9,727 nt of DNA from Planctomycetaceae bacterium (GTDB taxonomy: Bacteria; Planctomycetota; Planctomycetia; Pirellulales; Thermoguttaceae): the NCBI GenBank assembly GCA_031261125.1, contig JAISJZ010000421.1, forward strand, positions 1 to 9,727. Reading direction: 5' to 3'. Positions 1 to 6,798 of this stretch are shown here, piece by piece. Within the stretch, counting starts at the first letter, position 1, and every line of letters begins with the position of its first letter. The notes beneath the pieces were generated by a model. That model worked only from the letters and a program-made list of their open reading frames with translations, had not been told where the DNA came from and searched no databases. The position numbers and the translations under genes were made by a program.

Positions 1-2193
1 GCGTACCATCTTCAGATTCCGCGGGAAAATCGGCAGTTTATTCTCGCTGAAAATTGCTTGAACCGCATTCCATTCTTCAACAATCGTCGGGTCAAACTTC
101 TGTCCCTTCGGGGAAAATGCTTTTAACAGCGATTCAAACGAAATGATTTTACTCGGCACAATATCGCTTGCCGGTGCGCTGCTGGTGCTAATCACTTCCG
201 GCGATAAGGTGATAATCCAACTTCGGTCAATGAACCGCGGCGATAATTCTTCTGTTGTATGGTCGAAGTTGACCGTTGCCAAAAAACGGAGGTGATTCGG
301 AATCGTCAGCATCGTATGACCGCCCATATTCAGCGTCCGTTCCGATGCGGAATCAAAATCGCAAATCCGCAGGAACGCCGCCCAGTAATGTTCAATCGGA
401 CTTAAATTCGCCTCGTCCAGGAGCATTACAAACGGTGCCGCAAATTCCGGTTTAACGCGGTTTTCGGAATCCAGCAGCGTCAGGGCGTTAAACACTTCCC
501 GGTTGCTGATTTCCATATTTTTGCTCAACGGATTGTAATAGCCGATGAAGTCCTTATGCGAAGTCCAGCCGCGTTCGACGGAAACTTCCACAAACCGCTT
601 ATTTTCATCATCACGGGCTAAACCCAACGCTCTTGCAAGCAGATGACACAGCGACGTTTTTCCGGTACCGGGGTCGCCGGCAAACGTTGTGATGAATCCC
701 TGTGTTAAACATATCAGGTAGTTTGCGACTTCGTTACGGCTCGCCGTTTCGTCGCCCGGTAATGTCCGGTTTGACTTTTGCAGGATGTCGAAGACACGCC
801 CGATAATTCGGGACGCACGGGATTCCTGTGATAACCGGGAAATATCGAACGCGGGAAGGGCTGTCTCTTCAACTTCCGAATCGCCGACGGTTTTCAAAAC
901 AAGGTCAAGGAACGAGCGGTCAACCGTCTTGGAAATCAACTTTGCTTCCTGCTGAATTTCGCTGCGGACAGTATCGAGTTTATCTTTTGCTGCATTCAGG
1001 ACTTTATTGTTCGTTTCCAATTCCGTTTTCACTTTTTTGATTTTCTTCCGCAATTCGTCAAGGTCATCGGCAACTTCAAGACGTTCCAGCGTCTTTTCGT
1101 ACTTCCGCGTCAGCCGCATCAGTTGGGCTTTCTGTTCCGCTATCCGGCTTTCCAATTCCGGGTCGTACTCAAAAATCGTTTGCGGAATTGACACTTGCTC
1201 CGCAGCGGTCTCTTTGTCCGTTTCCGCGGAAATGTTCGACGGAGCGATGCTTCCTTCGGGAACATATTTCATCACCATATCCATCCGCTCGGCAACGATT
1301 TTCTCCATAATCTTCTCGCGGAAGTCCGGCGTTTCCAAGACGAAGTAAGCGATTTGCCGAAGCGTTGCGTCCTGATGTTCGGCGTTGCGCAGTAAACGGC
1401 TGATGCGCTGTTCCCGGTCGGACGAAAGAATTTGATTTTCAACCGTGTTGAACAGCGTCCGAATCTTTTCGAGTTGTTCACGGGACTTGATGTCCAGCGA
1501 ATTCAGGAAGTAGTCCCGCAGTTCGGTGTCGCTCAAAAAGTCGATTTTGTTCTCTTCCGCCGGCGGTTCCAAACATCTCGCATCAATCACTTCAAGTCCG
1601 CCGTAATTCTCCGTCATCTGTATCAGCAGCGGTTCAACCGCTTCTTCGGAGTACCGGGCAATGTAGAACTGCTCGTCCAAACGGGCGTTAAGCCGAACGG
1701 AACGGTCGTCAATTTTACTGTATTCAAACGGACCGTAATGGGAGCCGCCGTTTTCAATCAAAATCCGTTTCGTTAAAAGCCCGATAGAGGGAATCGTCAA
1801 CAAGTGGGTTTTGAGCAGAACATCCATTCCCGCCGGAACGTGAACGATTTGCAGTACATCGTCGCCCCGGTACCGTTCAATCGTAATTCCTTGTTTACTG
1901 CCCGGCTTTGCCAGCCACATAAAATACGGGTTAATCGAATTCGGATTCGTATTTTCCCGCGGTGCGTCCTGCATCAGAATTTCGACAATCGCTCCGGCAC
2001 TGCGGTAAAACGGTTCAACGTTTTGATTCAACTCAACTTCGATTCTGTCAACGGTAATAGGCCGGAACACGCCGGTTTTTTCCGATATTTTCGGAGCAAT
2101 ATAGCACCGCGTATTCTTATCTAAAAATGCCGGATTACGGTTGTAATCATTCCAAGCAACAAGAGGATGTCCGATAAAGTCGTTAATACTCAT
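1..2193 (-). CDS. McrB-like AAA+ NTPase with internal coiled coil, 3' end outside window
   Basis: My translation from the ATG at 2193 is open for 731 codons down to base 1, so the C-terminus lies outside. Residues 1 to about 320 match no domain I recognise. Residues about 345-423 are a charged, Lys/Glu/Leu-rich heptad-like stretch, probably a coiled coil. The AAA+ core follows: Walker A GDPGTGKT (506-513, Lys512), a WTSHKDFIGYYNP block starting at Trp543, Walker B LLDEAN (Asp593, Glu594) followed by LSPIEHYW, sensor-1 TVNFDHTT (Asn642), and SPRFIDR with Arg653 and Arg657. The W-x-D-x-x-GYYNP, DEANL-x-x-x-EHY and TVN-x-D-x-TT blocks are those of the McrB branch of AAA+ NTPases, which drive restriction by pairing with an McrC-type nuclease. 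That role is family knowledge. No partner is visible, because it would lie beyond the left edge. An in-frame stop at 2209-2211 supports the start. The permease gene is 45 bases upstream. A non-defence role cannot be excluded. Confidence 0.85.
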   Translation of the reverse strand, partial: MSINDFIGHPLVAWNDYNRNPAFLDKNTRCYIAPKISEKTGVFRPITVDRIEVELNQNVEPFYRSAGAIVEILMQDAPRENTNPNSINPYFMWLAKPGSKQGITIERYRGDDVLQIVHVPAGMDVLLKTHLLTIPSIGLLTKRILIENGGSHYGPFEYSKIDDRSVRLNARLDEQFYIARYSEEAVEPLLIQMTENYGGLEVIDARCLEPPAEENKIDFLSDTELRDYFLNSLDIKSREQLEKIRTLFNTVENQILSSDREQRISRLLRNAEHQDATLRQIAYFVLETPDFREKIMEKIVAERMDMVMKYVPEGSIAPSNISAETDKETAAEQVSIPQTIFEYDPELESRIAEQKAQLMRLTRKYEKTLERLEVADDLDELRKKIKKVKTELETNNKVLNAAKDKLDTVRSEIQQEAKLISKTVDRSFLDLVLKTVGDSEVEETALPAFDISRLSQESRASRIIGRVFDILQKSNRTLPGDETASRNEVANYLICLTQGFITTFAGDPGTGKTSLCHLLARALGLARDDENKRFVEVSVERGWTSHKDFIGYYNPLSKNMEISNREVFNALTLLDSENRVKPEFAAPFVMLLDEANLSPIEHYWAAFLRICDFDSASERTLNMGGHTMLTIPNHLRFLATVNFDHTTEELSPRFIDRSWIITLSPEVISTSSAPASDIVPSKIISFESLLKAFSPKGQKFDPTIVEEWNAVQAIFSENKLPIFPRNLKMVR

Positions 2194-2215
2194 AATAGGA
2201 TTTGAGGGTTAGTGT

Positions 2216-2238
2216 CAGCGGCGGGACTTGTCCCGCTG
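2216..2238 (-). other. G+C-rich hairpin directly after the permease stop codon
   Basis: The inner stem pairs 2221-2226 (GCGGGA) with 2231-2236 (TCCCGC) around a 4-base loop. Outer CAG/CTG bases can extend it with a bulge. It abuts the stop codon at 2239-2241 and ends 23 bases before the McrB-like start. No T-run follows on the minus strand, so it is a poor intrinsic terminator. It may attenuate, stabilise or separate the two coding regions. No promoter is evident in this 45-base gap. Confidence 0.5.
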
Positions 2239-3258
2239 TTAACTATTTCCGATGAGATAAAGTCCGAACGCAATCCAAAGCGGCAGCGTCAGCAGTGAAA
2301 CCAGCGTATTGCTCATTACCGTATCGAATGCCGTTTCGGGATTACCATTATAATACCTCGAAAGGACAATAGGGAAGATAGCCGACCCCATTGAGCCGTG
2401 AATTACCAAAACTCTTTTTATTTCAATCGTTACAGGAAGCGTAACCGCCAAAATCATAAAAATCGACGGCATCACCGCCAAGCGGACGAGTACCGACCAA
2501 AACGCCGTTTTCATTGCTGTCCGCCGCCGCTGTTGTATCGCTTTGCCGTTCACCAATTCGGAAATCGTCAGACCAACCATCAGCAAGGAAATCGGTATCG
2601 CTCCCAATCCGACGGCGTGAACGGCATCGGACAAAAATTGAAAGAACGGAAGAATGGAATCAAACACTGCCGCAGGAATCAGCGGACTATGTCCCAATAA
2701 GTTCAACGGAACGGCAATCAAAATCGAAAGTATCGGTGCATTCAGGATATTCCAAAATGCTTTCGTTCCGAATTTACCCGTCAGCACGATAAGCACAACT
2801 GTCCAAACAGATATTTCGGCACCGAGATATTGCAGGAACAGCACACCCATTGTCCGGTCGTCGTTCGGAAACAGGGCGGCGATTAGCGGAATCGGAACAT
2901 AACCGTAGTTCAGCAGTCCGACACAGGCGGCGAATGTCCGTTTTTGTTTCCGCGTCGCCAATCCCGTTTGACGTGCCGGCACAAACGCAGCAACGGCAAG
3001 TCCGATAAGAACGGCAACACAGGTCAGCGAAAATCCCAGCAGCGGCGGAAGATAAAGATTTTGTGCGTTGGAAAACGCATTGGTCTTTAATACCTTATCA
3101 ATGATTAAACACGGTATTAAAACGTCAACGGTCAATTTTAACAAACCGGCATCGACATCCGCAGAAATCCGTCCTGTCCGCCGCAGAAAAATTGCGGCGA
3201 GCATTATACTTAATACGGACAATAACGCTGTCAGTGCAATCGAAAGAGTATGAAACAT
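2239..3258 (-). CDS. AEC-family membrane permease (auxin efflux carrier-like)
   Basis: A 339-residue, very hydrophobic protein with about ten predicted membrane segments in two halves. These are separated by a short basic cytoplasmic region around residues 100-110 (ARQTGLATRKQKR) and another near 240-250 (QQRRRTAMK). The pattern, length and segments such as NYGYVPIPLIAALF and QYLGAEISVWTVV fit the AEC / Mem_trans family, whose bacterial members export or take up organic anions such as malate or malonate. The substrate here cannot be read from sequence. The start is the ATG at 3258, only 6 bases after the queF stop, so the two are almost certainly co-transcribed and possibly translationally coupled. 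Known queuosine-precursor transporters belong to other families, so a link to preQ1 is not implied by homology. A hairpin follows the stop directly. Confidence 0.85.
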   Translation of the reverse strand: MFHTLSIALTALLSVLSIMLAAIFLRRTGRISADVDAGLLKLTVDVLIPCLIIDKVLKTNAFSNAQNLYLPPLLGFSLTCVAVLIGLAVAAFVPARQTGLATRKQKRTFAACVGLLNYGYVPIPLIAALFPNDDRTMGVLFLQYLGAEISVWTVVLIVLTGKFGTKAFWNILNAPILSILIAVPLNLLGHSPLIPAAVFDSILPFFQFLSDAVHAVGLGAIPISLLMVGLTISELVNGKAIQQRRRTAMKTAFWSVLVRLAVMPSIFMILAVTLPVTIEIKRVLVIHGSMGSAIFPIVLSRYYNGNPETAFDTVMSNTLVSLLTLPLWIAFGLYLIGNS

Positions 3259-3264
3259 AATTGC

Positions 3265-3597
3265 TCATTTTTTATATTCAACCGTTACCGTCGTCGAAAT
3301 ACCGCCGCGGGGCGTGAACGATGCCGTCAGCGTCATTGAACGCGGCGATAACAAGGCGACCATATCGTCAAGAATTCGGTTCGTGATGTTTTCGTAAAAG
3401 ATACCCTGATTGCGGAACTGCTGTAAATACAGTTTCAAACTTTTCAATTCGACGCAAAGTTTATCCGGTACATAACGGAATGTCAACGTTCCGAAGTCCG
3501 GCTGTCCCGTCTTCGGACAAACCGACGTAAATTCAGGACAAACGATTTCAATCAGATAATCCCGTTGGGGAAACAAATTTTCAAATGTTTCTAACAT
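3265..3597 (-). CDS. queF: NADPH-dependent 7-cyano-7-deazaguanine reductase QueF
   Basis: QueF reduces the nitrile of preQ0 to the aminomethyl group of preQ1, the base later inserted at the wobble position of GUN-anticodon tRNAs to make queuosine. It is cytosolic. The 110-residue protein is a short type I (unimodular) QueF. It has FTSVCPKTGQPDFG with the nucleophile Cys27, which forms the thioimide, and proton donor Asp34; the family motif ELKSLKLYL (50-58), associated with NADPH binding; FYENITN with Glu69 at the substrate-contact position; and FTPRGGIS near the end. It lacks the roughly 40-residue tail of the Bacillus subtilis enzyme. No other queuosine gene is in the window. It lies 75 bases after the fused gene, with its own likely promoter and leader hairpin, and 6 bases before the permease. 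Start is the ATG at 3597. Confidence 0.96.
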   Translation of the reverse strand: MLETFENLFPQRDYLIEIVCPEFTSVCPKTGQPDFGTLTFRYVPDKLCVELKSLKLYLQQFRNQGIFYENITNRILDDMVALLSPRSMTLTASFTPRGGISTTVTVEYKK

Positions 3598-3620
3598 CGT
3601 ATTTTACAGTATCTATTAAG

Positions 3621-3639
3621 CCCGCCGTTTGCCGGCGGG
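3621..3639 (-). other. Leader hairpin upstream of queF
   Basis: A perfect 7-bp stem, CCCGCCG at 3621-3627 with CGGCGGG at 3633-3639, and a 5-base loop. If the promoter at 3649-3676 is used, this hairpin lies within a few bases of the 5' end of the queF mRNA and 23 bases before its ATG. No T-run follows on either strand, so it is a weak terminator candidate. I compared it with the preQ1 riboswitch expected ahead of some queF genes and do not see the A-rich tail or pseudoknot pairing. Confidence 0.5.
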
Positions 3640-3648
3640 ATAAGGTTT

Positions 3649-3676
3649 ATTGTCCCGTCAACTGCCGAGTTGTCAA
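3649..3676 (-). promoter_or_regulatory. Likely sigma70-type promoter for queF
   Basis: On the minus strand a perfect -35 TTGACA (3676-3671) is followed after 16 bases by GACAAT (3654-3649), a 4/6 match to the -10. The -35 overlaps the TGA stop of the preceding gene. Transcription would start near 3642, just before the leader hairpin. It could give queF and the permease expression independent of apgM. Confidence 0.45.
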
Positions 3677-5496
3677 TTCCCGCCGAGCCAAGCGTTCCAC
3701 AGAAGTTTCAATTTCGTCCATTTAGAAACAACCGGACGTTTAGAAAGGACGTTGTATCCTCCGCGTTCGATGGCATCACAAACCGCAAGACCGCCGCGGA
3801 GGAACAGCGTTAAATCAACACGGAAGTCCTTCGGCACTTCATCAAGCAGCGGCAGTCCGCCGAGCAATCGGCGGCGGGCATCATTCACCAATTCACGGAG
3901 CATTGCCCGGAACGGCGGCGTTTCCTGCAACTGTTCAATATCAACGCCGAACCGTTCCGCCACTTCTTTCGGAATGTACCTCCGACCGATTGACGCATCT
4001 CTTGCAATATCCTGCCAAAAGTTTGCCAACTGCAACCCCGTGCAAATCGAATCGGATAAAACAAATTGCCGTTGTGCCGGTTTTTCCGGTGCAAAAACAA
4101 GATTCAGAACGATGCGTCCGACGGGATTCGCTGAACATCGGCAGTACGTCAATAAGTCCTCCAACGTTTCATACCGGTTTTGAATTTGGTCGCGGCGGAA
4201 CGCCGTCAGTAAATCCGCAAAATCCTGTTTCGGCACTTGGAACTCTTCGGCAACTTGCCGCAAAGCGGCGAATACCGGATGCTTCGGCACCGGTTTGCCG
4301 AATTGAAAACATTCGTTGAGTAATTTTTCCCACTCATTAAACTGTTGTAATGCCTGCTGTTTTGCTTCTTCTGAACCGTTATGTTCATCGCCGATGTCGT
4401 CCGAACACCGGCAGTACGCATAGACAGCGTAAAACGGTTTCCTTAACCGTTTCGGCAGAAGGAACGTTGCGACCGAAAAATTTTCGTAACGTGATTTCGT
4501 CAGCCGTTTGCAATAGGCCAAAGCCGGACATCGCAAGACATTCGGCTGAACCGGCGGAACAACGCAGACATCGAACGCCGCTGTACCGGTATCATACTTC
4601 GCCGGATTTGTAAATTGAAAAATCAATTTCTTGCCGATGTCCGTGAAATGCAGAACATCATCTTCGCCGCAATGCCCAACCACCAATGCTGACGTTCCCG
4701 TAAAATTGTCCGGCTTCACCAAGACGGACGGTTTCGCGTCAGTACGCAGAATAAGTTTTTCCAACTTATCACAATGTTCGGCGTTCCGGGCAACAACGGC
4801 GCGGACTTTTTCGTCAATGCGGATTTGCCGACCGGCGTTCAGCGTCCCGGCATCCCAGTCCGTCGGTATCGGTTCGTGCCTGAACAAGTCCAGCACTCTG
4901 GGAGCGTAGGACTTTTCGCACAGCAAACACCGGACGGATAACGGCGGAATCTTTTTGAAGCCGAACTTGTGTGCCAAAACCACGAGTTTGCCGCGACCTC
5001 TGCCCGTGTAGCCGAACAGTTTTGCCCGGTCAATTTTGCCGTCTTTTTCCGCTTGTGCCGGCGGAAGCAAAGCAGCGCACAGCGGACGCAGCAGCAAACC
5101 CGTCAATCCCGATTCCCGTTCAATGAGATTAAGTTGATGCTGCATTTGTCCGTTCGGGTCTTGTCCGATAATATCGCCGGTTGCGATGAAGTCCGCCTGC
5201 CGTTGTTCCATTAACGATTTGGCAGCGAGGTGCATCGCAATCCGGCAGTCGAGACACGGATTAACAATTTTACCGTATCCCCACTTCGGACGGGCAAGCA
5301 TTTGAATGTAATCATCACCGGTGCGGTGAACGGCGAGTTCAATGCCGAGAGCGTCCGCCGATTTTTGTGCCTGTTCGGAATTATCGTGAAACGGCGTAAC
5401 GATATTTAAGCCGACGGCTTCCGCTCCTTGTTCTTGCAGAATTTTCACTGCCAAGGAACTGTCGAGACCGCCGGAAAATAAAACGATGGATTTCAT
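3673..5496 (-). CDS. Fusion of PP-loop ATPase (MnmA/ThiI-like) and HpnC-type squalene synthase
   Basis: One uninterrupted 607-codon frame encodes two complete proteins. Residues 1 to about 320 form a PP-loop ATPase: SGGLDSS (8-14) binds ATP; NPCLDCR (Cys81, Cys84), IATGDIIGQ (104-111) and RCLLC (Cys190, Cys193) are Cys-containing blocks like those of tRNA-thiolating enzymes; a C-terminal part contains VVARNAEHCDKLEKL. It resembles MnmA/ThiI-like proteins of about 330 residues whose substrate is uncertain. Residues about 322-607 are a trans-isoprenyl diphosphate synthase of the HpnC type: YENFSVATFLLPKRLR (337-352), first Asp-rich motif YCRCSDDIGDE (361-371), and second motif FWQDIARD (493-500). 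HpnC converts presqualene diphosphate to hydroxysqualene towards squalene and hopanoids. The start is the ATG at 5496, 8 bases after apgM. No internal ATG lies near the junction, but an in-frame TTG at 4536-4534 could start a separate HpnC. Hpn partners HpnD and HpnE are absent here. Confidence 0.88.
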   Translation of the reverse strand: MKSIVLFSGGLDSSLAVKILQEQGAEAVGLNIVTPFHDNSEQAQKSADALGIELAVHRTGDDYIQMLARPKWGYGKIVNPCLDCRIAMHLAAKSLMEQRQADFIATGDIIGQDPNGQMQHQLNLIERESGLTGLLLRPLCAALLPPAQAEKDGKIDRAKLFGYTGRGRGKLVVLAHKFGFKKIPPLSVRCLLCEKSYAPRVLDLFRHEPIPTDWDAGTLNAGRQIRIDEKVRAVVARNAEHCDKLEKLILRTDAKPSVLVKPDNFTGTSALVVGHCGEDDVLHFTDIGKKLIFQFTNPAKYDTGTAAFDVCVVPPVQPNVLRCPALAYCKRLTKSRYENFSVATFLLPKRLRKPFYAVYAYCRCSDDIGDEHNGSEEAKQQALQQFNEWEKLLNECFQFGKPVPKHPVFAALRQVAEEFQVPKQDFADLLTAFRRDQIQNRYETLEDLLTYCRCSANPVGRIVLNLVFAPEKPAQRQFVLSDSICTGLQLANFWQDIARDASIGRRYIPKEVAERFGVDIEQLQETPPFRAMLRELVNDARRRLLGGLPLLDEVPKDFRVDLTLFLRGGLAVCDAIERGGYNVLSKRPVVSKWTKLKLLWNAWLGGN

Positions 5497-5504
5497 TCTT
5501 TGAT

Positions 5505-6716
5505 TTACGCGCCGAACTTGCCCAGGCGGCCGGCGTGAGCCAATGCCAGCGACATAATGTACTGCGCTTGAAACTGCCCCAAACCGCCATAGACGGCATA
5601 CTTTTCGCCGTAGTGTTCCTGTTCGTCGGTTCTCGCCAAATCGGAAACGAACAGCGTCGGAACCGGATGAAAACTATGCGATGCCATCTTCGCCGGTGTC
5701 GAATGGTCGCCGGTTACAATGAGACACGCGGGGTTCAACTTCGCAATGCGGGGAATCACGGCATCAAGTTCTTCAATCATTTTGACCTTCGCGTCAAAAT
5801 CACCGTCTTCGCCGCGGCTGTCCGTGTATTTCCAATGCACGAAGAAGAAGTCGTAATTCTTCCATTCCTTTTCGAGAACGTCAATTTCCTCCGTCAGTGT
5901 CTTCGGTTCGCCTGCCAAGGTCATACCGGCAAAACTCGCCAGCCCTTTGTACATCGGATAAACCGCTATGCACGCCGCTTTCAAGCCGTACAAATCTTCA
6001 TACGACGGCATATGGGGTTTCTTCGCAAAGCCCCGCATCGTGTGATTGTTTGCCTTCGGTTCATTTGCCAAAATCTTGACGGCTTGAGCGTGAAACTCCC
6101 CGGCAATGTCTGCCGTTTTTTTGCTTGCCGCACAGCCCTCGTGCGGAACCGGCTTCAATACCGGAACACCTGTCCGCTGCGGGTCGGTGTCCGCAACGGC
6201 ATCGCCCAAACCTTCGCCGCGGAACACCACAACGAAACGATGTTCTTTGACAGGTTCAACGAAAATTTCGACACCGGGAATTTTAATCGCCTTCAATTTC
6301 TGCACAACAGCAGCGGACTCGTCCGACGGAATCCGCCCCGCCCGCCTGTCAGTGATATTACCCGCTGCGTCCGTTGTACAGAAGTTGCAGCGAATCGCTA
6401 CATCTTTATCGCTCATCGCAAACCCGATACCGGCGGCTTCCAGCGCACCGCGTCCGATGATGAATTTCAACGGGTCGTAACCGAAAAGTCCGAGATGACC
6501 GGGACCGCTGCCGGGGGTAATGCCGGGCAGAATCGGCGTTGACAGTCCTTGAACGCCGATTTTCGCAAGGGCATCAAGGTTCGGCGTTTTTGCCGTTTCG
6601 AGTTCTGTCAAACCGCCGGGTTGCAGCGGCAGTCCGCCGATACCGTCAGAAACAAGGAGAACGATTTTACCTTCGCCGGGTTCGGCAAGGGATTTCAGGA
6701 GTTCGTGATAGTCCAT
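5505..6716 (-). CDS. apgM: 2,3-bisphosphoglycerate-independent phosphoglycerate mutase, archaeal type (ApgM)
   Basis: Interconverts 3- and 2-phosphoglycerate in glycolysis and gluconeogenesis, using two metal ions and a phosphoserine intermediate, in the cytosol. The 403 residues match the usual length of the archaeal-type family (alkaline phosphatase superfamily). Visible motifs are SDGIGG with metal ligand Asp24; PGSGPGHLGLFGYDP with the probable nucleophile Ser70; DRRAGRIPSDE; ADTDPQRTG; KYTDSRGEDGDFDAK; and the C-terminal metal-binding TGDHSTPA. All core motifs appear intact. It is distinct from the longer bacterial GpmI and the cofactor-dependent GpmA. It is the first gene of the colinear block, with a strong promoter and a hairpin leader, and ends 8 bases before the fused gene. 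The ATG at 6716 has no clear Shine-Dalgarno sequence. Confidence 0.95.
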   Translation of the reverse strand: MDYHELLKSLAEPGEGKIVLLVSDGIGGLPLQPGGLTELETAKTPNLDALAKIGVQGLSTPILPGITPGSGPGHLGLFGYDPLKFIIGRGALEAAGIGFAMSDKDVAIRCNFCTTDAAGNITDRRAGRIPSDESAAVVQKLKAIKIPGVEIFVEPVKEHRFVVVFRGEGLGDAVADTDPQRTGVPVLKPVPHEGCAASKKTADIAGEFHAQAVKILANEPKANNHTMRGFAKKPHMPSYEDLYGLKAACIAVYPMYKGLASFAGMTLAGEPKTLTEEIDVLEKEWKNYDFFFVHWKYTDSRGEDGDFDAKVKMIEELDAVIPRIAKLNPACLIVTGDHSTPAKMASHSFHPVPTLFVSDLARTDEQEHYGEKYAVYGGLGQFQAQYIMSLALAHAGRLGKFGA

Positions 6717-6735
6717 TGGGTTCTAATTTGTTTAG

Positions 6736-6753
6736 CCGCCGCTTCCGCGGCGG
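6736..6753 (-). promoter_or_regulatory. Leader hairpin with GGAA loop upstream of apgM
   Basis: On the minus strand the transcript reads CCGCCGC-GGAA-GCGGCGG: a perfect 7-bp stem with a GNRA-type tetraloop. It falls about 10 bases after the predicted transcription start and 19 bases before the apgM ATG, so it belongs to the mRNA leader. It is also 41 bases after the stop of the upstream gene but has no T-run. It could stabilise the 5' end, affect ribosome access, or present GGA to CsrA. Confidence 0.55.
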
Positions 6754-6770
6754 TGTTGTTGAATGACTGC

Positions 6771-6798
6771 ATTATAACAAGTCCTGCCGAAACGTCAA
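6771..6798 (-). promoter_or_regulatory. Strong sigma70-type promoter for the apgM block
   Basis: TTGACG (6798-6793) and a perfect TATAAT (6776-6771) are separated by 16 bases on the minus strand. The -35 includes the TGA stop of the flippase-like gene. The predicted start near 6764 gives a leader of about 48 bases containing the GGAA-loop hairpin. This is the best promoter match found in the window and marks apgM as the start of a new transcription unit. Confidence 0.72.

Noticed and set aside
2194..2300. Separate promoter for the McrB-like gene
   Set aside because: I found no -35/-10 pair of reasonable quality in the 45-base gap or the end of the permease gene; read-through from upstream is the simpler view.
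3598..3672. preQ1 riboswitch upstream of queF
   Set aside because: The gap has a GC-rich hairpin but not the loop and A-rich tail needed for a class I preQ1 pseudoknot, and part of the gap is better explained by a promoter.
3650..4183. Plus-strand open frame of 177 codons opposite the HpnC domain
   Set aside because: Low-complexity Ser/Arg-rich translation opposite conserved squalene synthase motifs on the other strand.
5535..6542. Plus-strand open frame of 335 codons opposite apgM
   Set aside because: Its translation is Arg/Phe/Asn-rich with no recognisable domain, and it mirrors the well-supported apgM coding sequence. It is a shadow frame.
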